Assembly: GCA_905182035.1 (NCBI GenBank)
Contig: CAJIZL010000018.1
Coordinates: 1-64,000, forward strand
Length of the DNA: 64,000 nt
Reading direction: 5' to 3'
Origin: Oceanospirillaceae bacterium ASP10-02a
GTDB taxonomy: Bacteria > Pseudomonadota > Gammaproteobacteria > Pseudomonadales > Balneatricaceae
Each line of letters starts with the position of its first letter. The stretch's first letter is position 1. This document shows positions 27,989-35,573 of this stretch, piece after piece. Under the pieces are notes generated by a model. The model did no database searches and was not told the origin of the DNA. It saw nothing but the letters and a program-made list of their open reading frames with translations. The position numbers and the translations under genes were made by a program.

Positions 27989-28894
27989 ATGCTTAAAGTC
28001 ACCCTCAAACAATTGCATTACTTTGTTACCGTTGCAGAGCATCAAAGCATTTCCGCCGCCGCCCGCAGCCTCCATATTTCGCAACCTGCTATTACCCACG
28101 CCATGGGATTGTTGGAGGACCATTTTCAATTACAGTTATTTTTGCGCCACCATGCCCAAGGCGTCTCACTCACCACATCTGGACAAGATTTATTAGTTAG
28201 AGCAAGTAGCCTTTTAGCCCATGCTCATGAGTTAGAAACCAATGTAAAACAATTAGGCCAAGGTTTGTATGGGCGTTTGGAAATAGGCTGCTTTTTTACC
28301 TTAGCACCCATGTACATGCCGCCGTTAATTACGCAATTCTTACAGCTGCACCCACAGGTTGATGTACGTTTATACGAAGCTAATCAAGATGAACTCAATG
28401 AAGGCTTGCACACGGGGCAGTTTGATTTGGCATTTATGTATACCTTAGCATTAGGCCCAGATTTAGCGGCAGAAGTGCTAGCAGAACCTATGCCCCACAT
28501 ACTGCTAGATCCAAACCACGAACTAGCCCATCAAGACAGCATAAGCCTTACAGAATTAGTCGATTTACCGATGGTGTTATTAGATGTGGCACCGAGCCGA
28601 GATTATTTTACTAGTTTATTTCGTAATCAAGGTTTGGAACCATGGATTCGCTACCGTTCTCCGTCTTTTGAAACCGTGCGTGGATTAGTGGGTCATGGTA
28701 TGGGCTATTCGGTGTTGGTCACCCAACCTATGGCAAACGTAGACTACAATGGCAACGCATTATGTTTACGTCCAATTAAAGAGGAGGTAGAACCTGGCTA
28801 CATTAGCATGACATGGCTAGAAGCCAAAAGGCCTACACGCCTAATGCAGACCTTTCAGGAATTTGCTAAACAGCACTTCTCAGCTACTCAATGA
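27989..28894 (+). CDS. LysR-type regulator divergent from the HpaB/Rid/PhyH operon
   Basis: A 301-aa LysR-family protein. The N-terminal winged helix-turn-helix is LKQLHYFVTVAEHQSISAAARSLHISQPAITHAMGLLE, followed by a substrate-binding domain with LEIGCFFTLAPMYMPPLI. It is transcribed away from the six-gene operon, the classical arrangement for its regulator, so its inducer is probably a substrate or intermediate of that pathway (inference). Its 3' end overlaps the convergent ppx/gppA gene by 15 bp. Confidence 0.88.
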   Translation: MLKVTLKQLHYFVTVAEHQSISAAARSLHISQPAITHAMGLLEDHFQLQLFLRHHAQGVSLTTSGQDLLVRASSLLAHAHELETNVKQLGQGLYGRLEIGCFFTLAPMYMPPLITQFLQLHPQVDVRLYEANQDELNEGLHTGQFDLAFMYTLALGPDLAAEVLAEPMPHILLDPNHELAHQDSISLTELVDLPMVLLDVAPSRDYFTSLFRNQGLEPWIRYRSPSFETVRGLVGHGMGYSVLVTQPMANVDYNGNALCLRPIKEEVEPGYISMTWLEAKRPTRLMQTFQEFAKQHFSATQ

Positions 28895-29824
28895 GCCACT
28901 TAATGAATCAGTTTGTTGTTGCAACGCATGCAGCAATACGCCTTCGCGTAAAGCGCCTGTAGAAAAATAAATACGGTCTAAATTTAAGCTCAGCATAATA
29001 CCTTTAAGTATGGCATATCCCGCTGGCAGCACTTCGCCTCTATCTGGCCTCAAACCCTCTATAAGCACCTCATCCAAATGATCGAAGGCTAATAGCTGTC
29101 GTTCAATTTTAGCCATCGAGGCCAAGTCTAGATAAGGCCTACCATCTTCTTCCAGCGCACTAAGAGCGGCTAATGCCTTAACTGTGCCTGAGGAACCAAT
29201 ACACACTTGCCAGTCGTCCCAAAAGTAGCCTAGAGAGGCTTTTTCAATAGTGTTTTGGGCTGCTTCAACAGCATTTGTTATATAGCTTTGTTTTATTTTG
29301 CGTTGCGGGAAAAATTTGCCACTAAACGCCACACAACCCATTGGAAAGCTTTGCAAACGTTGGGGGATGCGTTGACCTAATATCAGTTCGGTACTACCCC
29401 CACCGATGTCGATGACCAGTTTTTTACGTTGCTGGTAGGTAGTGGAGGACACCTCCCCCACTACACCAGAAAAGATCAATAAGGCTTCTTCGTCACCGGT
29501 AAGCACTCTTATTGGCACACCCAATATAGCCTCAGCTTGGCTTATAAAATCAGCGCTATTTTGTGCTACACGCAAGGTATTAGTAGCAACCACATGAAGA
29601 TTATTAGGGTCGACTTTTATCAATTTAGGGGCCAAACGCCGCAGACAATCTAATCCACGATCCATTGCTTCTTGACTGAGGTGACCTTGATTATCCAAAC
29701 CTGCAGCCAACTGAACCTTTTCCCCAGCCCGGCTAACCACACGATAAGGGTTCTCACCGGTGTCCACTAAAGTGGCATGAAAGCTGTTAGAACCAAGATC
29801 AATGGCAGCAACTAAATAAGTCAA
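28880..29824 (-). CDS. Ppx/GppA family phosphatase (short form)
   Basis: A 314-aa exopolyphosphatase/guanosine pentaphosphatase of the actin-like ATPase fold. The phosphate-binding blocks AAIDLGSNSFHATL at the N-terminus and KLVIDIGGGSTELILGQ near residue 145 are clear. It lacks the C-terminal HD-like domain of E. coli Ppx and GppA (about 500 aa), so it is the short form. No ATG precedes the conserved N-terminus. I use TTG at 29824 (MTYLVAAIDLG); another TTG at 29848 is the alternative. Expected roles are polyphosphate or pppGpp hydrolysis. Confidence 0.85.
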   Translation of the reverse strand: MTYLVAAIDLGSNSFHATLVDTGENPYRVVSRAGEKVQLAAGLDNQGHLSQEAMDRGLDCLRRLAPKLIKVDPNNLHVVATNTLRVAQNSADFISQAEAILGVPIRVLTGDEEALLIFSGVVGEVSSTTYQQRKKLVIDIGGGSTELILGQRIPQRLQSFPMGCVAFSGKFFPQRKIKQSYITNAVEAAQNTIEKASLGYFWDDWQVCIGSSGTVKALAALSALEEDGRPYLDLASMAKIERQLLAFDHLDEVLIEGLRPDRGEVLPAGYAILKGIMLSLNLDRIYFSTGALREGVLLHALQQQTDSLSGSLSS

Positions 29825-29977
29825 TGTGTGGTATCCAAAAATAATCAAATATCAGTGTATCAAACAAACCTAGGCAGGCCAATTATGTCTTTTTTGTCAA
29901 TAATTTTTGCAAACAACAATTGTCATTATGCTGTCTGCTCCATATTAGTGCAAATGCACTTGAAATCGATTTACAGC

Positions 29978-29993
29978 GCACCAAATTTGGTGC
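29978..29993. promoter_or_regulatory. 16-bp palindrome resembling an NtrC site upstream of amt
   Basis: GCACCAAATTTGGTGC is a perfect palindrome flanked by C and A. It resembles the NtrC consensus half-sites GCACC and GGTGC, though the spacer is 6 rather than the usual 5. It lies about 65 bp upstream of a sigma54-like promoter of the ammonium transporter gene. A second smaller inverted repeat, AGTGCAAATGCACT, is at 29947-29960. Confidence 0.55.
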
Positions 29994-30057
29994 ATCGAGT
30001 TTAAATTTATGATTATTTTTCAACGTATAATACTGTTTTATATGATATTTATTACCT

Positions 30058-30073
30058 TGGCACGATAATCGCA
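30058..30073 (+). promoter_or_regulatory. Sigma54-type promoter of the ammonium transporter
   Basis: TGGCACG, 4 bp, then TCGCA matches the -24/-12 consensus TGGCACG-N4-TTGCW with one mismatch. It lies 41 bp upstream of the amt ATG. Together with the upstream palindrome it indicates nitrogen-limitation control by NtrC and RpoN, as known for amtB in other proteobacteria. Confidence 0.7.
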
Positions 30074-30113
30074 ATAGCAAGGTTAGCAATCACAACAACT
30101 AACAGAGACCCCC

Positions 30114-31373
30114 ATGGAAAATAACTTATATGAACTCCAGTTTGCCCTGGATACCTTTTACTTCTTAATTTGTGGCGCTTTTGTCATGTGGATGGCCGCC
30201 GGTTTTGCCATGCTTGAAGCTGGCCTGGTACGCAGCAAAAATACCACTGAGATTCTCACCAAAAACTTTGCTCTGTTTGCAATTGCCTGTGTCATGTACC
30301 TCGTTATGGGTTATCAAATCATGTACGGTGGTGGCTGGTTTTTAAGTGGCATTGAGGCCATCGATACCACTCAGGTATTAGCTGACTCAGCAGCAGAAGG
30401 TTTTGGTGGTGCCTCGGTCTACTCCAATGCCTCAGACTTCTTCTTCCAAGTCGTATTTGTTGCAACTGCTATGTCCATTGTGTCTGGTGCTGTGGCAGAA
30501 CGAATGAAACTATGGTCATTTTTAGCTTTTACCATAGTAATGACTGGTTTTATTTACCCCATGGAAGGCGCCTGGACTTGGAACGGTGAAGACGTCTTTG
30601 GCTGGTACAATCTTGGTGAGCTTGGTTTTTCAGACTTTGCAGGCTCTGGCATTGTGCACATGGCCGGCGCTGCTGCTGCTTTAGCTGGGGTAATATTACT
30701 TGGCGCACGTAAAGGCAAGTATGGCCCCAATGGCCAAATCAAGGCCATCCCCGGTGCTAACCTCCCCATGGCCACTTTAGGAACCTTTATTCTGTGGATG
30801 GGTTGGTTCGGATTTAACGGTGGCTCCGTGCTTAAGTTAGGTGATATTAACTCAGCTCACTCTGTCGCCATGGTATTTCTTAATACTAACGCCGCAGCAG
30901 CTGCAGGTGCCATTGCAGCGCTAATAGTGGCCCGTATTAAGTTTGGCAAAGCCGACCTCACCATGATGCTCAACGGCGCTTTAGCAGGCCTAGTCACCAT
31001 CACTGCAGAACCTTCAACCCCTACAGCTCTGCAAGCCAGTCTTTTTGGTGCTCTAGGTGGCGTATTGGTAGTATTTAGCATCTTAGCCTTGGATAAACTC
31101 AAACTAGACGATCCTGTAGGTGCCATTTCCGTGCATGGCAGTGCCGGCTTGCTAGGTTTGATGTTAGTCCCTGTGACTAATGATGGTTCCACAGTTATGG
31201 GTCAAATGATCGGTGCACTCACTATTTTTGCATGGGTATTCCTAGCCAGCTTTGTGGTGTGGTATATCATCAAAAAAGTGCTTGGTATTCGCGTCACTGA
31301 AGAAGAAGAATACAAAGGGGTGGATATTTCTGAGTGTGGCATGGAAGCCTACCCAGAATTCACTACCCAATAG
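30114..31373 (+). CDS. amtB: Ammonium transporter (Amt family)
   Basis: A 419-aa integral membrane ammonium channel with about eleven transmembrane helices. Family blocks include GFAMLEAGLVRSKN near residue 30, AERMKLWSFLAF, GSGIVHMAGAAAALAG (pore His), GWFGFNGGS and DDPVGAISVHGSAGLLGLM (second pore His). The C-terminal cytosolic tail is EEEEYKGVDISECGMEAYP. No signal sequence is evident, and no glnK gene is adjacent, which is less usual. Confidence 0.95.
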   Translation: MENNLYELQFALDTFYFLICGAFVMWMAAGFAMLEAGLVRSKNTTEILTKNFALFAIACVMYLVMGYQIMYGGGWFLSGIEAIDTTQVLADSAAEGFGGASVYSNASDFFFQVVFVATAMSIVSGAVAERMKLWSFLAFTIVMTGFIYPMEGAWTWNGEDVFGWYNLGELGFSDFAGSGIVHMAGAAAALAGVILLGARKGKYGPNGQIKAIPGANLPMATLGTFILWMGWFGFNGGSVLKLGDINSAHSVAMVFLNTNAAAAAGAIAALIVARIKFGKADLTMMLNGALAGLVTITAEPSTPTALQASLFGALGGVLVVFSILALDKLKLDDPVGAISVHGSAGLLGLMLVPVTNDGSTVMGQMIGALTIFAWVFLASFVVWYIIKKVLGIRVTEEEEYKGVDISECGMEAYPEFTTQ

Positions 31374-31399
31374 TTTTTACTCATTATCTAGCCTTGACA

Positions 31400-31428
31400 G
31401 AGGCCTACTTGCATAGCGAGTAGGCCTC
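31400..31428 (+). terminator. Hairpin downstream of the ammonium transporter
   Basis: The stem GAGGCCTACT / AGTAGGCCTC has a 9-nt loop and is followed by CTTTAGTGTTTG, a poor T tract. It lies 27 bp after the amt stop and is likely the amt terminator. It also marks the boundary with the truncated gene remnant on the other strand. Confidence 0.6.
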
Positions 31429-31448
31429 CTTTAGTGTTTGCTTGATGA

Positions 31449-31583
31449 TTAAAGGCGATAACATTGCTTAGGCATGCGGTCTTTAATATAGCCAGGTGCA
31501 TGGGCGCTGCTCATAAGGCGATTACGAAGTGTTAAGTGCTTGAGTTGGTAGCTTTCTAAAAATGGGTCTGTATTTACACTCAT
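31449..31583 (-). pseudogene. Truncated N-terminus of an Old Yellow Enzyme-type demethylase
   Basis: A 44-codon open frame starting 2 bp after the MttB-family stop reads MSVNTDPFLESYQLKHLTLR, then NRLMSSAHAPGYIKDRMPKQ, then CYRL and stop. This is the N-terminus of the NADH:flavin oxidoreductase group that includes trimethylamine/dimethylamine dehydrogenases and N-methylproline demethylases, whose family length is about 650-700 aa. The rest is missing: amt and its terminator follow within 80 bp. I interpret it as a gene whose body was deleted, formerly co-transcribed with the methyltransferase gene. Expression as a short peptide cannot be excluded. Confidence 0.7.
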
Positions 31584-31585
31584 GG

Positions 31586-33157
31586 TTAATAATCTTCGTT
31601 TAGGCCACCGTCATCAGGGATTTCTGATTCGCGGCGGGCAATAAAGTCTAACAGTTGATCATCAATGGCTTGATCTATTTTAGGCTCTTCATATTCGTCT
31701 AATTTCGCCTTGGCTAAATTTAACGCTCTTTCAGTAATACTTTTGCTGCCGTTGGCAATCCATTGTTCGATGTTATTGTTATCTAATAACTTGGGCATGT
31801 AAAAAGCCCGTTGAAAGTTGTCTTGGGTGTGGGGGTGACCAAGATAGTGCCCACCTGGCCCCACATCTCGCACAGCAGCTAAAGCCTCATCAAAGTCATC
31901 CCAACGGGGTCCTTCTGCCATACGGTATGCCATAGCACATTGCTCTGCATCTACCATGAATTTAGCCACAGAACAGTGCATGCCAGCTTCATTCCAACCA
32001 GCTGAGTGCCAAATGTAGTTGGCCCCCGACATCATCACTGCCATAAGGTTAACGCCGCTCTCGTAGCCTGCTTGCGCATCAAGTACTTTAGCCCCACCTA
32101 AGGTATTGGAGGTGCGCCAAGGGACGTCATAATGGCGTGCCATTTGCCCAATAAGAAAATTCATTAAACAAATTTCTGGTGTGCCCGCCATAGGGGCACC
32201 AGATTGCATAGATACAGTGGCTAAATAATGGCCATAAATAGCAGGCGCACCTTTTTTGACCACTTGGGTATAAGCCAAGGCGGACAGTGCCTCGGCATTA
32301 AGCTGTACCACAGCAGGAACCGTAGAAGCGGGTGTATTTGCGCCGCCCAAAACGAAGGGTGAGCAAAGTACCGGTTGATTGCGCTTCACAAAGGCCCGTA
32401 AGGCTCCCAACATGGTGGCATCCCAAACCAACGGCGAATTACCATTAATGTTGCCGGTCGTCACAGGGTGATCGTCAATATAGTCTTTGCCAAATAAAAT
32501 ATCACACATGTCGATAACGTCTTCAGCATTTTTGCCAGACGTGGTCATGCCCATAAAGGTCTTGTCAGAATACTTCATAGACGAATGGGTAATGCGTAAA
32601 TGTCGCCAAGGCACGGCATGATCCATGGGTTCTACAATATGATGGGCCGAAGAGTGCAAGCCTGGGCTCATGTGGGCCAACTTATGAAACATCGCTAGAT
32701 CATCAAGTGTAGGGTTGCGCCGTTTATCTTCCAAATCACGTAAAAAAGGTGCCCCTGTCATGGGTACAAAAATACAATTCCGGCCCCCTAACTTAAGATT
32801 GTTTTCTGGGTTGCGAGCATGGTATTCAAGGTCTGAAGGAATACTTTTTATCAATTCACGAATATGGTGACGATCAAACTTAACTAAATCCCCTTCTACC
32901 CTTGCACCGGCCTCGCGCCAATCTTCTAGGGCAATGGGATCGCGAAATATCACACCCACTTCCTCTAAGATGGCCATAGAGGCATCATCGATCTTAGCTA
33001 TTTGGTCTTCATCCATAGGTTCTGTATAAGGCAAACCATGGCGCAGGTGAGGCAACATTTGCTCTATGTTATGACAACGTAACAACTGCCTGTTGGCACG
33101 CCCACCACTGCGCTGACCGCGTATGGGACGTGTCGCTTCTGCAAATGCCTTGGTCAT
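31586..33157 (-). CDS. Trimethylamine methyltransferase MttB-superfamily protein (non-pyrrolysine)
   Basis: A 523-aa protein of the MttB superfamily: N-terminal DDASMAILEEVGVIFRDP, central HLRITHSSMKYSDKTFMG, then GGANTPASTVPAVVQLNAEALS, and C-terminal VGPGGHYLGHPHTQDNFQRAFY. It is full length without an in-frame amber codon, so it belongs to the non-Pyl members, which demethylate glycine betaine (MtgB), proline betaine (MtpB) or carnitine onto a corrinoid protein in anaerobes. No corrinoid protein or activator gene is in the window. I chose the ATG at 33157, with GGAG 5 bp upstream, over a GTG two codons earlier. It is divergent from a GcvA-type LysR gene. Confidence 0.85.
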   Translation of the reverse strand: MTKAFAEATRPIRGQRSGGRANRQLLRCHNIEQMLPHLRHGLPYTEPMDEDQIAKIDDASMAILEEVGVIFRDPIALEDWREAGARVEGDLVKFDRHHIRELIKSIPSDLEYHARNPENNLKLGGRNCIFVPMTGAPFLRDLEDKRRNPTLDDLAMFHKLAHMSPGLHSSAHHIVEPMDHAVPWRHLRITHSSMKYSDKTFMGMTTSGKNAEDVIDMCDILFGKDYIDDHPVTTGNINGNSPLVWDATMLGALRAFVKRNQPVLCSPFVLGGANTPASTVPAVVQLNAEALSALAYTQVVKKGAPAIYGHYLATVSMQSGAPMAGTPEICLMNFLIGQMARHYDVPWRTSNTLGGAKVLDAQAGYESGVNLMAVMMSGANYIWHSAGWNEAGMHCSVAKFMVDAEQCAMAYRMAEGPRWDDFDEALAAVRDVGPGGHYLGHPHTQDNFQRAFYMPKLLDNNNIEQWIANGSKSITERALNLAKAKLDEYEEPKIDQAIDDQLLDFIARRESEIPDDGGLNEDY

Positions 33158-33183
33158 GTTCACTCCAAACTGATATTAATGCC

Positions 33184-33250
33184 ATACGTTAGGTATTTTT
33201 GGGTTAACATTCAAACGACATTTCCATAGCAATACATAACTTAATGTTAT
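33184..33250. promoter_or_regulatory. Inverted repeats in the MttB/LysR divergent promoter
   Basis: Two inverted repeats lie in the 128-bp divergent region: ATAC-N5-GTAT at 33184-33196 and ATAAC-TTAAT-GTTAT at 33236-33250. The second fits T-N11-A. A related compact palindrome, ATAACGTTAT, occurs at 38106-38115 upstream of the DHDPS-type operon, sharing ACATAAC with the site here. They are candidate operators of the LysR regulator at 33286. Confidence 0.4.
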
Positions 33251-33285
33251 TATCTTTAACAGTCCTGGCATAAGGAGAATATTTT

Positions 33286-34212
33286 TTGTTACGCAAACAA
33301 CTACCAGGCATTAATGGTTTGGTCACCTTCGAGGCGGCAGCACGGCATTTGAGCTTCACCTTAGCCGCCAACGAACTTTGCGTTTCTCAAGCAGCTGTTA
33401 GCAGACAAGTAAAACGGTTAGAAGAACAGCTGGGTTGCCCAGTATTTCATAGAGCTCAACGCCGTATAGAGCTCACCAAGGATGGCCAGAAACTGTTTCA
33501 AGCGGTGACTATGGGTTTAGGACACATTGCTACGGTAAGCAGTGATATCCGCCGTACCCAGTCCACAGGACAAATTACCATCGCTTCAACCTTAGGATTT
33601 TCTAGCTTTTGGTTAATGCCACGTATTCGCGCTTTTCATCAACAATACCCCGACGTAAAAGTACACGTTATTGCATCGGACAATGCCCAAGAATTACGCT
33701 CAGATAAAGTAGACCTTGCCCTTACGTGCGGTAACAATCAATTACAAGGCAACCAGACCCATTACTTGTTTTCTGAGCAGGCCTACCCCGTGTGCAGCCC
33801 AGAATACCTGCGCAATCGACAAAAACCAGAACAAGCCTCAGATTTATTACAACACCGACTATTACATTTAGACGAACAATTGTGGGATAACATCGGCTGG
33901 GATGCCATTGACTGGCCAGCATGGTTTAGTCATTTTAATGTGGATGGTTTAAACACGGATGATGCTGTGAAAATACCTGCAGGGTTTACCTTTAACAACT
34001 ACCCTTTGTTAATCCAAGCAGTATTAGAAGGTGAAGGCATTGCCCTAGGCTTTGAGCATACTAGTGGCGACTTAGTGGCTCAAGGAAAGCTAGTTCCATT
34101 GACTGACAATGTGTGGGATACGGGCCGTGGTTACTACCTCGCTATTAAATCCAATTTGGTACACCACCCTGATGTACAAGCCCTAAGCCAGTGGTTGTTA
34201 AATAGCTTTTAA
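33286..34212 (+). CDS. LysR-type regulator (GcvA-like)
   Basis: A 308-aa LysR protein of the GcvA type, recognisable from LPGINGLVTFEAAARHLSFTLAANELCVSQAAVSRQVKRLEEQLG and the short substrate domain with VDLALTCG. The start is TTG at 33286: AAGGAG lies 8 bp upstream, and no ATG lies in range that keeps the helix-turn-helix intact. It sits between the MttB gene (divergent) and the oxidoreductase operon (convergent, 5-bp gap), and probably regulates both (inference). Confidence 0.88.
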   Translation: MLRKQLPGINGLVTFEAAARHLSFTLAANELCVSQAAVSRQVKRLEEQLGCPVFHRAQRRIELTKDGQKLFQAVTMGLGHIATVSSDIRRTQSTGQITIASTLGFSSFWLMPRIRAFHQQYPDVKVHVIASDNAQELRSDKVDLALTCGNNQLQGNQTHYLFSEQAYPVCSPEYLRNRQKPEQASDLLQHRLLHLDEQLWDNIGWDAIDWPAWFSHFNVDGLNTDDAVKIPAGFTFNNYPLLIQAVLEGEGIALGFEHTSGDLVAQGKLVPLTDNVWDTGRGYYLAIKSNLVHHPDVQALSQWLLNSF

Positions 34213-34217
34213 CAAGG

Positions 34218-35573
34218 TCAGGCCTCCCGGCCTGCCCTCATCTCACGCATAGCGATGGTAGCGCTCACGCCCAAGTTAGTGAAAGGTTGCGGTGGTAGCC
34301 AGCTTGGTCCATCTTGACCTAGCTGTTGTTGCAGCAATTCACTGTCTTGACCTAGTGCTAATTCTGCTAATAATTTACCTGCGGCGGTACCCCGCGCTAT
34401 ACCTAAGCCATTTTGGCACACGGCCGCAAAGACGTTCGGATGACACTGGCCAAAATAACTGGCTTCATTATTCGACATACACAATAAGCCACCCCATGTA
34501 TGTTCAAATTCTAACTCTGGCAACATGTGAAAGCGGCGCTTAAAACTGATTTGATGTTGAGCCTTTATGCCCTTCAGCTGAGCTTGTTGGTATTTTAGAC
34601 GTGGACTACAGGTAACCACACTGCGAATGAGTAACCGCTGATCTACAGTTCGGCGAAGGGTTGCTCCAGCAGGATGTGACGGAATTAACCCCCAATTAGT
34701 GTGACCGCCTAGGCGTCTTTGTTGATCCTCATCCATAGGAGAAGTCATGCTGCCATAAGTACATACATGTACTAAACGACCTTTTTGTTGACCAAAGCTT
34801 TGCGCAAAACCGTTATTACATAAAAGTACTTGAGGTGCCGTAACTTGACCATTAGCTGTGGTTAATAGATGGCAATTTGCGGCGACCTTACGCCCGTTTT
34901 TGCCCCCGCTGCTACCCCAAAGGTACTCAGTTACAGGGGTGTTTTCGTACACACTTACGTTAGCGGGCAAATGCTCTGCACAACCCTGTACGAAGGCTGC
35001 CGGCTGAATCATCACCGTACCTGGGGTAAACACACCACTGTGATAGTAGTCTAAGCCAGTAATTTCTTGCATTTGTTGTTTTGACAAAAGACTAAATGGT
35101 TCACTTAAGTTAACCAAACCTTTACCGTAAGCTAATAGACTTTTGCCACCAGTAGCAGAAGTAGCGCCATGTATCTTTCCGGTCTCGCTCCAGTCACATG
35201 ATATGTTATGTTGCTCAACCATCGTCTTGGCATAGGCAATACCCGAGCGGTTAAAGGTAATCATATTCCGATCCCTAGTCTCATTAGCAGTGTAAGCATG
35301 GCTATTAAGGGAATGGGGCAAATCAATCATAAAGCCCGAGTTGCGGCCAGACGAGGCCATGCCAATAGCTAAGGCGTCCAATAATACAATATGCTTTTCC
35401 GGTGCTAGTTCTGCCAAACGACGAGCTGCAGCAAGACCGGTAAAACCTCCACCAACAACCAATATGTCTGCCTCTATATTTCCCTGTAGGCTTGCATTAG
35501 GCACCCTTGTGGGGAGGTTTTTATACCACCCACAGTCATTTTCATAATTTGGCAGAATTTTAACGACTGCCAT
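34218..35573 (-). CDS. FAD-dependent oxidoreductase (DAO family, PuuB-like)
   Basis: A 451-aa amine/amino-acid oxidase-type flavoprotein. The dinucleotide-binding motif VVGGGFTGLAAARRLAE is near residue 40, followed by SGRNSGFMIDLPHS and a C-terminal GGLLCMSNNEASYFG ... NGLGIARGTAAGKLLAELA. It is related to gamma-glutamylputrescine oxidase (PuuB/OrdL). It shares one base with the upstream aldehyde dehydrogenase gene (TAATG), so the pair should convert an amine to an aldehyde and then to an acid. The substrate is unknown: an N-methylated amine, putrescine-like compound or cyclic imino acid are the main options. Confidence 0.82.
   Translation of the reverse strand: MAVVKILPNYENDCGWYKNLPTRVPNASLQGNIEADILVVGGGFTGLAAARRLAELAPEKHIVLLDALAIGMASSGRNSGFMIDLPHSLNSHAYTANETRDRNMITFNRSGIAYAKTMVEQHNISCDWSETGKIHGATSATGGKSLLAYGKGLVNLSEPFSLLSKQQMQEITGLDYYHSGVFTPGTVMIQPAAFVQGCAEHLPANVSVYENTPVTEYLWGSSGGKNGRKVAANCHLLTTANGQVTAPQVLLCNNGFAQSFGQQKGRLVHVCTYGSMTSPMDEDQQRRLGGHTNWGLIPSHPAGATLRRTVDQRLLIRSVVTCSPRLKYQQAQLKGIKAQHQISFKRRFHMLPELEFEHTWGGLLCMSNNEASYFGQCHPNVFAAVCQNGLGIARGTAAGKLLAELALGQDSELLQQQLGQDGPSWLPPQPFTNLGVSATIAMREMRAGREA

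Noticed and set aside
30114-31373. Search for a glnK gene next to amt
   Set aside because: No PII-type frame exists on either side. The neighbours are the Ppx/GppA gene and the demethylase remnant.
31586-33157. Pyrrolysine-containing MttB
   Set aside because: The coding frame is continuous over 523 codons with no internal amber codon, so it belongs to the non-Pyl members.
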